From IMG/VR virus record IMGVR_UViG_3300043418_000072, positions 167,362 to 231,361 of that record: a stretch of 64,000 nt of DNA; one strand, given 5' to 3'. The position numbers and the translations under genes were made by a program. Shown piece after piece: positions 29,378 to 37,896 of the stretch. Below the pieces are notes generated by a model. The model ran no database searches. It saw only the letters and a list, made by a program, of their open reading frames with translations, and was not told where the DNA came from. Numbering within the stretch: the stretch's first letter is position 1; each line of letters begins with the position of its first letter. This DNA is from a virus.

Positions 29378-30111
29378 TGATCTTCAAATCTTATGCTGAT
29401 AACGTGTTCATAATTTTTCTTAATCAATGACTTATACATGAGATTTTTATGCACAATGAAATCACCTGCACCTGCATCCATACTAAACTTAGCCAACTGT
29501 TTGAAGTACATAGTACGTCGATTAAACGGTCCGTAAGTGGTTAGTTCATGTGCTGGGTTCGAGATTTCATATACAGTAGTAGTCCATGCACTACGGTTTG
29601 CAAAGTCCCAGTCATGGAACTCATTGTAAATGCAGTTAGTCTTACCATTTCGAATCACAGCCGGGATACTGAACTCACGATCTTTAAAGTCTTGATTCTT
29701 ATAATCACGTAAAGTACTTACCACAAATTCACTGGCTAGGTTACAAATCTGTTTAACAACATTTTGCTGATCCAACTCGTTGTCAGCAAACGTAAAGAAT
29801 TCTTCCATTGCAACCACAACGTCAAACTTCTTACCAACAGTCTCAGATTCTGATATGTATGTGTATTCGATATTCTTGCTGTCCAGGTAATCCCTTGCAG
29901 CTTGGCTAATGCAAGTGACAGAAACGTCACCATTCTTGGCGGATAGCAATGCTGGATTGAACCCGACGAATAAAGTTGTAGATGGTACAAAGTTATGAAA
30001 TCCATAGATGCCATCTAAGATCTCTTGCTTCTTAGTTACAATCTCTTGCTCTTTGCTTGAGTGTTTAAGTGCTGAAAGTAGTGCATCTGAATATCTAGAA
30101 AAATCGGTCAT
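29350..30111 (-). CDS. methyltransferase-like hypothetical protein
   Basis: 253 residues. TTLFVGFNPALLSAKNGDVSV, then YISESETVGKKFDVVVAMEEF has the alternating strand-helix layout of a Rossmann methyltransferase with an acidic residue after strand 4, but the glycine motif is weak. Found between the fibre gene and the amidinotransferase under a late promoter. A virion-assembly or modification role is likely; no firm family. Confidence 0.5.
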   Translation of the reverse strand: MTDFSRYSDALLSALKHSSKEQEIVTKKQEILDGIYGFHNFVPSTTLFVGFNPALLSAKNGDVSVTCISQAARDYLDSKNIEYTYISESETVGKKFDVVVAMEEFFTFADNELDQQNVVKQICNLASEFVVSTLRDYKNQDFKDREFSIPAVIRNGKTNCIYNEFHDWDFANRSAWTTTVYEISNPAHELTTYGPFNRRTMYFKQLAKFSMDAGAGDFIVHKNLMYKSLIKKNYEHVISIRFEDQWNYQNSTR

Positions 30112-30129
30112 AGTTGTTCTTATTATTAA

Positions 30130-30138
30130 GTATTTATA
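30130..30138 (-). promoter_or_regulatory. T4-type late promoter
   Basis: TATAAATAC on the minus strand, 18 bases before ATG 30111, inside the 3' end of the amidinotransferase gene. Confidence 0.7.
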
Positions 30139-31051
30139 TCGAACGAACTAAATCGAGCGTTACACAGTGGAAGCCTCCGCCAAGAGTGCGGCTGTGTCGT
30201 AAAGTCAATGGGATGACTGTGAACTTTAATGCCTCCAAGGTTTTAATTAGCAGGTCTTGTGCAGCATCAACAATGACAGTAGTGGGATTGATACTCAGCA
30301 TGTTTAGTGCAATCCACTTACTAGCATATGGATACTCGTGAAACTCTTGAGCTACTACATCGTTAACAAATATCAGTTCTTTGTCTTTTAACATCTTAGG
30401 CAGCGTGTCATTGGTTACTCTGCTACCGTTAACAATAAAGGTATTTTCATTTAATGCAACAATAGTTGAATCAATATGCACCCCGGCATAGAAGTTACAT
30501 AGCTCAATTTCCACGTCAGGTACTTGCTTGCATAGCCAATCATATGCGGCACGATTTCCGCTAGCAGACTCGAGAAATAACCATTTGTCTTTTGCGACAC
30601 GCAATATATTGGCAGCATCTAGTACCATGCCCTTATCGCGTGGCATGTGGATAATGTGTTCTGCTTCGTCCAAGAAATCCATGTAGCATTGATATTCCAT
30701 GTCCCTACATGGGTACATCATGGCTGTGTCAATTATAATTCCGCCATGCACAATAAAACGGTCACGCGGGCAATAGTTGTAAAGGCCGTCATGCACTTGA
30801 AAGTTCATAGTATCCGGGCGCTCTACTTCTACGCCGTGTACAGTAAGAATGGTACAAAGACGTTGCAGGTCGCGATTAGTTTCATCGATGATCCACTGCG
30901 GTACCGGTCCTGCTGGCAGAGGAGTCTCTTTCCACAAGGTGTTTTGTTCTTCTGCACGAAAGACTGGATCGTGTACTGGCCAGTTTGCATGTGTTGCATC
31001 GCCGACAATGATCCGCTTTAACGGATCATATTCATTCCAACTTGATATCAT
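30134..31051 (-). CDS. amidinotransferase-like protein (guanidino-group modifying family)
   Basis: 305 residues from ATG 31051 (ATGA overlap). SWNEYDPLKRIIVGDA at the start, YCPRDRFIVHGG, then GVHIDSTIVALNEN and the end GGGFHCVTLDLVR give the five-bladed fold of glycine amidinotransferase/arginine deiminase relatives, with His in GVHIDST and the catalytic Cys in GGGFHC. The acceptor is unknown. It forms a cluster with a 2OG-oxygenase-like protein and a sugar dehydrogenase, so it may decorate a sugar or peptide. Confidence 0.8.
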   Translation of the reverse strand: MISSWNEYDPLKRIIVGDATHANWPVHDPVFRAEEQNTLWKETPLPAGPVPQWIIDETNRDLQRLCTILTVHGVEVERPDTMNFQVHDGLYNYCPRDRFIVHGGIIIDTAMMYPCRDMEYQCYMDFLDEAEHIIHMPRDKGMVLDAANILRVAKDKWLFLESASGNRAAYDWLCKQVPDVEIELCNFYAGVHIDSTIVALNENTFIVNGSRVTNDTLPKMLKDKELIFVNDVVAQEFHEYPYASKWIALNMLSINPTTVIVDAAQDLLIKTLEALKFTVIPLTLRHSRTLGGGFHCVTLDLVRSI

Positions 31052-31560
31052 ACCCAACCTGTTATTTGTAAAGTGTATCTGGCTTCAATGCCAATGTTTG
31101 CTGCGGCATGTGGGGTATCATAATCCCATTCTAGCACTGTTCCTGCATCCCAATGCACTAACCCCATGCCGTTAATCTCACTGTAGTGGCCGGGCTTCCA
31201 GTCCTCTAAGAACACTACTGCTCTACGGATACGTTGCTCCTGACCTTGCAAGCTGTGTAGTTTAACATACTTTGCATACAAGTCAGAGTGAGTTGGTAAG
31301 ACTGTTCCGGTATCCATGCGGTAGTAGCTGGTACCAATGTCCTTCCATCCCATCTCTCGATATATCTCGATGAACTTATCATTCCAACTAGGCTGAGGAC
31401 TGCGCATGTCGCACATAGCGCCAGTGAATGGTCCGGGGTATCCTTGGTGTTGCCAGATACGCAAGCTCTCGGGATCATTGAACTCTTCAGTTACATAATC
31501 CAACAGCTTGTATTCAATGCCCCAAAACTTAGGGATCTTATACTTTGCGTGTATTGCCAT
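31048..31560 (-). CDS. 2-oxoglutarate/Fe(II) oxygenase-like protein
   Basis: 170 residues from ATG 31560, inside the end of the sugar dehydrogenase gene. The pattern HxD (LPTHSDLY), a later His (DTPHAAANIGIEARYTLQITG) and Arg fits the double-stranded beta-helix of aspartyl/prolyl hydroxylase-like enzymes. Could hydroxylate a protein or small molecule. Overlapping genes imply stoichiometric expression with its neighbours. Confidence 0.6.
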   Translation of the reverse strand: MAIHAKYKIPKFWGIEYKLLDYVTEEFNDPESLRIWQHQGYPGPFTGAMCDMRSPQPSWNDKFIEIYREMGWKDIGTSYYRMDTGTVLPTHSDLYAKYVKLHSLQGQEQRIRRAVVFLEDWKPGHYSEINGMGLVHWDAGTVLEWDYDTPHAAANIGIEARYTLQITGWV

Positions 31561-32776
31561 AGTGGATGACCTTAATGTCAGTGCGAGCAGTAGCGTATTG
31601 ACGCCATGGATCAACTACAATACTACCTTCGTTAAGTTTGCAGTAGAGTTCCTGCTCATTCTTTTCGCCGGCATACCCGTATGTGATCTTTCTATTATGT
31701 GCAAGAAGCACCACACCCTTAACGGATTTAGGATTGAGTTCTTCTGTTAGCGGATCAACATATTGTGGGGTGATACCAAAATCTTGTTTTAGAAAATGCC
31801 CAACTAGCAAACTGTAGCTACCTTCTAAATATGCCACGTCCGGCTTATATGCCTTACCGTGAATGTAAACGGGCAGCAACGCATTATTAGCTTCATCGGC
31901 AATAAATTTAGCCAAGTTACGTGCTTGAATTTCTCGCGCATTCATGATAGCGTCGAACAAGTCGTAACCTAGATCCAACTTCTCTGCCATGTATCGCAAT
32001 GCAATGTTGTCACGTGGGTGGCAAGGTCCGGCATCACCCATACCTGCTGTCATATATTTTGGCCCCATGATTCGCATACTAGATCTTGCTAGTGCATCAG
32101 TCACGACATCCACATTAATATTGCCTTGCTTGATAGCAACGTCTTGGATCATGTTAGCCAATCCAATTTTAGCACTAATGAATGTGTTGTAAAACACCTT
32201 AATACATTCCGCTTCGTCCCATGTGCCAACTTCATAACGTGGATTGTTTTGCATCAACCCTTTGTAAAACTCAATTAGCTCTGCTGCATCGGTTGTAACA
32301 TCACCGTCTTCGGTACCAATAATAACCATCTCGGGATTGACCATATCCCACTCTACACTGCCCATAGCAATTAAGTAAGGGTTGTAAACAAAACGTGGAT
32401 TGGTAATGTGTTGGCGTAATCGTCCGCGCACTGTCCCTGGTAGTACGGTGCTAATTAGCACAACCATTTGATTAGGTCTTGCCCAACAGTTAATCTGTTT
32501 AAGCACATGCTCAACTACATCGTAGTTAAAGTCTACGTTGGGCAAATGTGCAATTGGGCTAGCACCGCCATACTTGGCATCATGCGGTGTTTGTACTGCA
32601 ACAAAAATAATGTCTTGACCAAGCACTGCATCTTTAAGTTGGTCCACAATTTTGATCTTGTCACTGGTTTTGGGGTAAATATCATAGCCGGTAACAGAAT
32701 GCTTTTCGGCCATCACTTCGGCACACGCCATTCCTAACTTGCCAATTCCAATAAATCCAATTTTCTTGCCTAACAT
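31538..32776 (-). CDS. UDP-glucose/GDP-mannose dehydrogenase-family protein
   Basis: 412 residues from ATG 32776. KIGFIGIGKLGMACAEVMA is the NAD-binding GxGxxG start, VAVQTPHD follows, and GPCHPRDNIALRYMAEKLDL contains the catalytic Cys (C-H/F-P-R/K-D). These enzymes oxidise nucleotide sugars to uronic acids. In a phage, the product could modify virion or capsule-like sugars. Lies head-to-head with a glycosyltransferase-like gene. Confidence 0.85.
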   Translation of the reverse strand: MLGKKIGFIGIGKLGMACAEVMAEKHSVTGYDIYPKTSDKIKIVDQLKDAVLGQDIIFVAVQTPHDAKYGGASPIAHLPNVDFNYDVVEHVLKQINCWARPNQMVVLISTVLPGTVRGRLRQHITNPRFVYNPYLIAMGSVEWDMVNPEMVIIGTEDGDVTTDAAELIEFYKGLMQNNPRYEVGTWDEAECIKVFYNTFISAKIGLANMIQDVAIKQGNINVDVVTDALARSSMRIMGPKYMTAGMGDAGPCHPRDNIALRYMAEKLDLGYDLFDAIMNAREIQARNLAKFIADEANNALLPVYIHGKAYKPDVAYLEGSYSLLVGHFLKQDFGITPQYVDPLTEELNPKSVKGVVLLAHNRKITYGYAGEKNEQELYCKLNEGSIVVDPWRQYATARTDIKVIHYGNTRKV

Positions 32777-33892
32777 ATGATTCCTTTTGATTTTTTCTAT
32801 AATGTAATGAAAGATCACTTCTTTGATAAAACAGGGATCATGTTAATTTATCCTCAATTTAATCAAGAGCGTATAACCTTTGTTTCTAAATTGCTAAACG
32901 ATAATGCAAAGCCTGTTGTTATTTTTTATGACCAAGAACCAATCGATGTTACTAAATTTTACGCCGAGGTATATAGACCTTATTCTCAATCTTTTAAGTC
33001 CCGTCAGGTCTTAGTAACTAGTGAGTATAGCACAGAGAGTGACAAATTGTGTAAGGATTATGAGTTGAAAGATGTCCAGTACTTCTATCACGCATTACTG
33101 TGCCATGAATGGTATCGATTGCATTGGTACGAAAACATAAATGTTAATACCGATTTTGACCGCGCATATATTACTTATAACAATTTAACATTAGACAAAC
33201 GTTTGTATAGAGCAAACTTGATCATTGAGTTGCAAAAGAGAAATCTAACGTCCAATGGATACGTAAGTTACAACAATAGCAATTTTAGTGGGATAACTGC
33301 ATCCACTAACACGTATGCAATGTTGCCAGTACAGCATAAACTAAACATCCAATTGCACATGGATCTATTAGAAACCCAAATGATACTGGATACTCCTGCC
33401 CCAAGAGGAGAGTTGAGTGCCGCAGTTAATATAGGTGATATGCAAAAGGCATTTGTAAATCTAGTAACCGAAACAATCTTTTACGAGAACAAACAACATT
33501 TAACAGAAAAGATTTTCAAGCCCATTGTTGCAAAGATGCCATTCTTGTTGTTAGCAGGCGCCGGCTGCTTGTCGTACTTACGTAGCTACGGATTTAAAAC
33601 CTTTGGAGAGTTTTGGGACGAAAGCTACGATGATATTACAAACAGTGCTGATAGATTTAGTGCAGTGCTAGCCATACTCGAAGATCTATGCAATAAACCC
33701 CATGAAGAACTAGTGCAAATGAAGTTGGCAATGAGTGAAATCCTAGAATACAATTTCAATCACTTTTACACAAACATGCGTCCCATTGTTGTTGACGAGT
33801 TTATAACCAAGCTAGGTGCGGCACTAACTGCAAATGGGGTAGATTATGATCCAGCTGACTTAGAGAACTTGAACTGTAGATTAACCTACTAA
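32777..33892 (+). CDS. glycosyltransferase-like protein (paralogue of 26066)
   Basis: 371 residues. LTEKIFKPIVAKMPFLLLAG, then YGFKTFGEFWDESYDDI is the same C-terminal block as in the 26066 product. The 5' end is unclear: ATG 32777 abuts the divergent dehydrogenase start, and no strong ribosome site is seen; MKDHFFDK (32807) is an alternative. Probable sugar transfer using an activated sugar from the dehydrogenase next to it. Confidence 0.62.
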   Translation: MIPFDFFYNVMKDHFFDKTGIMLIYPQFNQERITFVSKLLNDNAKPVVIFYDQEPIDVTKFYAEVYRPYSQSFKSRQVLVTSEYSTESDKLCKDYELKDVQYFYHALLCHEWYRLHWYENINVNTDFDRAYITYNNLTLDKRLYRANLIIELQKRNLTSNGYVSYNNSNFSGITASTNTYAMLPVQHKLNIQLHMDLLETQMILDTPAPRGELSAAVNIGDMQKAFVNLVTETIFYENKQHLTEKIFKPIVAKMPFLLLAGAGCLSYLRSYGFKTFGEFWDESYDDITNSADRFSAVLAILEDLCNKPHEELVQMKLAMSEILEYNFNHFYTNMRPIVVDEFITKLGAALTANGVDYDPADLENLNCRLTY

Positions 33893-33896
33893 ATAC
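33889..33896 (+). promoter_or_regulatory. late promoter-like box, leaderless arrangement
   Basis: CTAAATAC followed by AGT and ATG 33900 on the plus strand. Confidence 0.55.
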
Positions 33897-33899
33897 AGT

Positions 33900-35057
33900 A
33901 TGAAAATTACAGACGTATTAGACGAAGCGGGTGCTGCCCCGATATATTATTTTGCCTACGGCATGTTAACAGATCCAGAATTGATGCCGGGTGCAGAATT
34001 TGTTGGACGTGCAGAGCTAAAGAATTTTGTCTTTGAGATGTTTACCTATGCCAACGTATTCCCGTATCCTGGTGCCAGGGTAATCGGCAGCTTGTGGGCA
34101 ATCGATAGACAGCTACTTGCTCAATTAGACCAAACTGAGGGATACCCAACCCTATACGATCGTAAAACGGTTCCGGTATTTGCCAATGGAGAGCGCCACG
34201 AAGCAGCGATTTACACAATGACTCCCGAGACTCGCGAGTACATGCAAGGCACTGAACCAAACGATGCGTACATCGCTCGCATAGAGCGTGGGTATAACAA
34301 TGCAGGAATTCCGTTACGTCAACTTGATGATGCACTAGATGCCATTTACTCTGCACAGGATCTTGACGAGGGGTGGAAAGACTGGGCTGCTACAGGCGCC
34401 CTTGCTGCTGGAATGGCATTAGGTGGCGGAGCTGCTGATGCTAAAGTTGCACCACATGCACAACCTAAAGCAACAGCCCAACACGTGGCTAAAGCTGCAC
34501 ACCCAGTTGCAGCTCAGTCCAAAACAGCACAACCAGAAACCTACGGTGTTAGTATGAACACTGGTCCCGAACATACTCTACAACGTACTGCTCTTAGAGC
34601 CGGCATCAAAGGAGCAGAACTAGCACAATTCATGGCACAAACTCGCCACGAAAGTGCAGATTTTACACGTATGAAGGAGATTGGTGGAGCCAAGTACTTC
34701 CACAAGCGTTACGACCCCAAAGCCGCACCAGCTATGGCTAAGACCTTGGGCAATACACATGCAGGTGACGGAGTTAGGTATCACGGGCGCGGCTTTATTC
34801 AAATCACTGGACGAGACAACTATCGTATGGCCGGAAAAGCGTTGGGGTTGCCGTTAGAGCAAAAACCGGAGCTTGCTGCTAACCCAGAAATTGCTGCCAA
34901 GATTGCAGTGTGGTATTGGCAAACTCGCGTTAGACCTAATGTACACAACTTCAATGACACTGCTACAGTCACTAAATATATTAACCCTGCGCTCAGAGGA
35001 CTGCAAGATCGCTTGCACAACTTTAAAGAGTACACTGTAGCGATGAACATGCGATGA
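33900..35057 (+). CDS. gamma-glutamylcyclotransferase domain fused to GH19 endolysin
   Basis: 385 residues. N-terminal 1-12 MKITDVLDEAGA resembles a T4 capsid-targeting sequence. Residues about 15-120: YYFAYGMLTDPELM plus GSLWAIDRQLLAQLDQTEGYP is the AIG2/GGCT fold with its YGSN-type loop. An Ala/Gly-rich hydrophobic linker and AAHPVAAQ-type spacer follow. Residues about 200-385: MAQTRHESADFTRMKEIGG, then YHGRGFIQITGRDNY, a GH19 chitinase/muramidase core with catalytic Glu in HES. Likely a packaged or virion-linked cell-wall enzyme. Confidence 0.82.
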   Translation: MKITDVLDEAGAAPIYYFAYGMLTDPELMPGAEFVGRAELKNFVFEMFTYANVFPYPGARVIGSLWAIDRQLLAQLDQTEGYPTLYDRKTVPVFANGERHEAAIYTMTPETREYMQGTEPNDAYIARIERGYNNAGIPLRQLDDALDAIYSAQDLDEGWKDWAATGALAAGMALGGGAADAKVAPHAQPKATAQHVAKAAHPVAAQSKTAQPETYGVSMNTGPEHTLQRTALRAGIKGAELAQFMAQTRHESADFTRMKEIGGAKYFHKRYDPKAAPAMAKTLGNTHAGDGVRYHGRGFIQITGRDNYRMAGKALGLPLEQKPELAANPEIAAKIAVWYWQTRVRPNVHNFNDTATVTKYINPALRGLQDRLHNFKEYTVAMNMR

Positions 35058-36076
35058 AAATAAACGAAATTTTAACAGAAGCCCTAGTAGGCGAACTCAA
35101 CTTCGGTCCACTAAAGATTATGGTGGACCAACATACCATTGACAGATCTATTCAACGCTATGTTTCACCGTTTGGTGTAGACCGTGTGCTAAAACAACTG
35201 CCTATTGTAATCGACGAATTGCGCGGGGTTGAACCCGGGCAACAAGTTTGGGTTTACGATCAGGCACAAAACATTGCGTTAGGTATGCGTAGACTGGGCA
35301 CAGAGCAAAACCTGCGCTTCTTATTTAAAACTGTAGTTGGTGATCGCCCATACGACAGCGACATGCCTGTTATCTTATTGGGCGAGCCCCACGAAGAGCT
35401 AGACGAGCAAGTATTAGACGAATTAATCACTAGCGATCACCGTGCTAAAATCCAGCAAACAATGAAGTCAGCGGGCTACACTGAGCTAGGTGCTGGCGCA
35501 GACGCTGCGGTATACGCAAAAGATGCTCATACAGTAATTAAAATCCTTATGCCAGACAGTGGGCAGTTAAGCACAGGCGAAAAGACATTCCTAGACTTCT
35601 ATCAATATGTAACAACTAGCAAGCCAAATCCATTCTTGCCAAGATTTGTTAAGATTCAGGGGCAACATCATAATCGTTTTGAAATTGACGGCGAACCATT
35701 TAGGCAAATCGCTATGGAACGCTTGCAACCTATTCCGGCTGGTACCGCATTGCAGGGCATTGTTTGGATCATGAGTGAGTGTGCAGCCCGCCAACTTAGA
35801 TGGGAGCAAGTGCTTGATGACTTTATGACCGAAAGTGATCTATGGCGTTACTGGGGCGGTGACCCTGATGTCCCGGAACTAGTGCATAACGAGTTCATGG
35901 ATCACCGTAAGCAAAGCTACTACGAAGCATTGTACATCACTATGCTTATTCTAGCTAGACTGGGCGCACACAAAGGTTGGGGATGGGACTTGCATACAGA
36001 GAATGTTATGCAACGTGCAGATGGTACACCAGTTATCATCGATCCGTGGTACCACGATGTACTAGGAACCGTTTAA
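35054..36076 (+). CDS. kinase-like protein with capsid-targeting-like N-terminus
   Basis: 340 residues. MKINEILTEALVG at the N-terminus. From about 140: GYTELGAGADAAVYAKDAHT gives a glycine-rich loop and VIKIL the lysine strand, and at the end WDLHTENVMQRADGTPVIIDPW has the H-x-x-N and D motifs of the kinase/APH fold. It may phosphorylate a protein or be a pseudokinase. ATGA overlap with the lysin gene and the shared N-terminus suggest co-packaging. Confidence 0.6.
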   Translation: MKINEILTEALVGELNFGPLKIMVDQHTIDRSIQRYVSPFGVDRVLKQLPIVIDELRGVEPGQQVWVYDQAQNIALGMRRLGTEQNLRFLFKTVVGDRPYDSDMPVILLGEPHEELDEQVLDELITSDHRAKIQQTMKSAGYTELGAGADAAVYAKDAHTVIKILMPDSGQLSTGEKTFLDFYQYVTTSKPNPFLPRFVKIQGQHHNRFEIDGEPFRQIAMERLQPIPAGTALQGIVWIMSECAARQLRWEQVLDDFMTESDLWRYWGGDPDVPELVHNEFMDHRKQSYYEALYITMLILARLGAHKGWGWDLHTENVMQRADGTPVIIDPWYHDVLGTV

Positions 36077-36828
36077 TCCACTTGCTTGTAGATAAACTCG
36101 GCCTCGGGTATACGGGTTCTACCGTTTTTACTACCCAATACAACAACGCGGCGCAGGCCGCGTTCTGTTTCAACTGTTAAAATAATACATCCACCTGCTG
36201 CATTAGTGGTGCCAGTCTTGCTAACAATGAACTTGTGCTTGTGACCAATTAAGGGATTGGTTTGTTTAAAGATCAACCACCGCTTTTTGTTCTTAATCTC
36301 TACTCGAGTCTTGGCAGCAGAGTCCACAATAAGATAGTTCTTCTCTGCTACATTCAATAACAATAACAAATCTTCTGCGGTACTGGTGTTGTCTGGTAAT
36401 AGTCCTGTCGCATCAACATAGTTAGTATGTCGCATACCATACTTCATAGCGTTGGCATTCATGTCGCTGATGCAATTACCGTACCCGCCTATATAATTCC
36501 TGCATAGCAAATCTGCGGCATGGTTGTCGCTTTTGACCATTGCAAGATTAATAAGCTCTTGCCTAGTTAGACGTAGAGTTTGGTTGTAGGCTATGGATTG
36601 ATTTAGATCCTGTTTTGCTTCCATAACTGTTAGCACAGTCATTACCTTGGTAATGCTAGCCATTGGACGTATGGTGCCAGTGTCTTTACTGGCTAGGATT
36701 TGGTTTTGTTCGTCTGCGACAAGCCAGGACTTTGCAGTAAGGTCGCTAGTGTCGTCGATAGTTGTGGCAGGTTTCGCCCAGCTAATGCTGCTGGCAAGTA
36801 ATGCCAAAATAAGTATAGTGCTACGCAT
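36073..36828 (-). CDS. D-alanyl-D-alanine peptidase (PBP7-like, S11 family)
   Basis: 251 residues. Signal peptide MRSTILILALLASSISWA. Active-site motifs: SxxK as MASITKVMTVL, SxN as VKSDNHAADL, and KTG as IVSKTGTTNAAGG. These enzymes cleave cross-links or terminal D-Ala of peptidoglycan in the periplasm. It is unusual cargo for a phage and may resemble the host PbpG. It is transcribed toward the kinase-like gene, overlapping its stop by four bases. Confidence 0.88.
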   Translation of the reverse strand: MRSTILILALLASSISWAKPATTIDDTSDLTAKSWLVADEQNQILASKDTGTIRPMASITKVMTVLTVMEAKQDLNQSIAYNQTLRLTRQELINLAMVKSDNHAADLLCRNYIGGYGNCISDMNANAMKYGMRHTNYVDATGLLPDNTSTAEDLLLLLNVAEKNYLIVDSAAKTRVEIKNKKRWLIFKQTNPLIGHKHKFIVSKTGTTNAAGGCIILTVETERGLRRVVVLGSKNGRTRIPEAEFIYKQVD

Positions 36829-36871
36829 TTGTCAAAGTAGTTTAGCATAGATGCTAGTGATATCAAAGTGT

Positions 36872-37411
36872 TTAGGTTATTCGGGGATTTCCGAATACAG
36901 TTTCAATTGCCATTCCGCTGTGCAGCTTGCGTTGGTAGGTTCCGTGGTCAACCATCTTTAAATGCGGATCATTGAATAAGAACTTCAGCAAGTGCTCGCT
37001 GTCTACCATTGGTACTGGTAAACGCTTTAGGGTTGTCCGCATAGCATCACTACTTTCAATCCAGAAACCTGGCTTGTTAAGCAACTGAGTCACTTTGTTT
37101 ATCACACGGTCTTTGCTTTGTTTTTGTCCATCGTGTCCAATACCTTGGATCTTATATCCAACCCATTGCTCGTTTGCTCTAGGACCACGATAAAATACAC
37201 ACGCATCAACTTCGGGGTCGGCGTCCCAGTCAATGACATTCCAATCGCTTGGGATAACGTCTCTGATGCTGGTAACAAAACTGCCGTGTGCAGTAGAACT
37301 GTATGCGTTGTTAACTAGATCAATTAAATTGTCACCGAGCTCTTGCTTATCGGCATTGGATACAACTAATTCCCATAGATTTTTAGGCAGGCTAACTTCT
37401 GTAATACGCAT
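36872..37411 (-). CDS. conserved late phage protein (179 aa)
   Basis: 179 residues. N-terminus MRITEVSLPKNL recalls other late proteins. The core (VIDWDADPEVDACVFYRGPR, then GIGHDGQKQSKDRVINKV) has the pattern of a conserved T4-like protein of unknown function. A late box TATAAATAC ends four bases before the ATG, so the transcript should be nearly leaderless. Confidence 0.65.
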   Translation of the reverse strand: MRITEVSLPKNLWELVVSNADKQELGDNLIDLVNNAYSSTAHGSFVTSIRDVIPSDWNVIDWDADPEVDACVFYRGPRANEQWVGYKIQGIGHDGQKQSKDRVINKVTQLLNKPGFWIESSDAMRTTLKRLPVPMVDSEHLLKFLFNDPHLKMVDHGTYQRKLHSGMAIETVFGNPRIT

Positions 37412-37414
37412 CTA

Positions 37415-37423
37415 GTATTTATA
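37415..37423 (-). promoter_or_regulatory. T4-type late promoter, leaderless arrangement
   Basis: TATAAATAC then TAG and ATG 37411 on the minus strand. Confidence 0.72.
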
Positions 37424-37733
37424 GCATCGTTCCGGTCTTGGGAAAACGGTAACGCACATCCTTGCCTATGCTAATAACACAAGCTGCTTCTCTGTCAAAC
37501 TCAATAATAGTATATGAGCCAGTTTCCTTATTAAGGTACAGAGCCATTGCAACGTCGCTCATATTTGAAGTTGTGCCCATTACCATTGGCTCTTCTCCGT
37601 ACTTGTCTTTAAGATCCTTCATTAGGACTTTAACAGGAAAACACACAATCTTCTTGTTTGTTTCTACTGGTTTTTGTGCATAGGATGCAGCACATGTTAG
37701 GGCAAGACAGAGAGCAATAAGGTATTTAGACAT
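37419..37733 (-). CDS. secreted protein (104 aa)
   Basis: 104 residues from ATG 37733. MSKYLIALCLALTCAASYAQ is a signal peptide (cleavage after SYA). Mature part has two Cys (KIVCFPVKV, REAACVISI) that could form a disulfide, and VLMKDLKDKYGEEPMVMG. A start further upstream would lie inside the next small gene and is less likely. Function unknown. Confidence 0.65.
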   Translation of the reverse strand: MSKYLIALCLALTCAASYAQKPVETNKKIVCFPVKVLMKDLKDKYGEEPMVMGTTSNMSDVAMALYLNKETGSYTIIEFDREAACVISIGKDVRYRFPKTGTML

Positions 37734-37741
37734 GCAAATAC

Positions 37742-37894
37742 TTATCGTACTCGCTCCCACCACGCAATGAAAAACAGAATCCCGATTATAGCCCACTTAG
37801 TTAGTCCAATTGATAGCGCAAGTAGGACAGTATACGCTGACCCTACTCCTTGTTCTAGCAACCATGCTAGAATACTTTGTTTTTTCTTTTTCAC
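37742..37894 (-). CDS. 50-residue membrane protein, GTG start
   Basis: 50 residues from GTG 37894, two bases after the TAA of the upstream gene. Basic start (KKKKQSILAWLLEQ), then one or two spans (SAYTVLLALSIGL, WAIIGILFFIAWW) and a basic end. The shape is that of a small holin or an accessory membrane protein. Function unknown. Confidence 0.6.
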   Translation of the reverse strand: MKKKKQSILAWLLEQGVGSAYTVLLALSIGLTKWAIIGILFFIAWWERVR

Positions 37895-37896
37895 AA

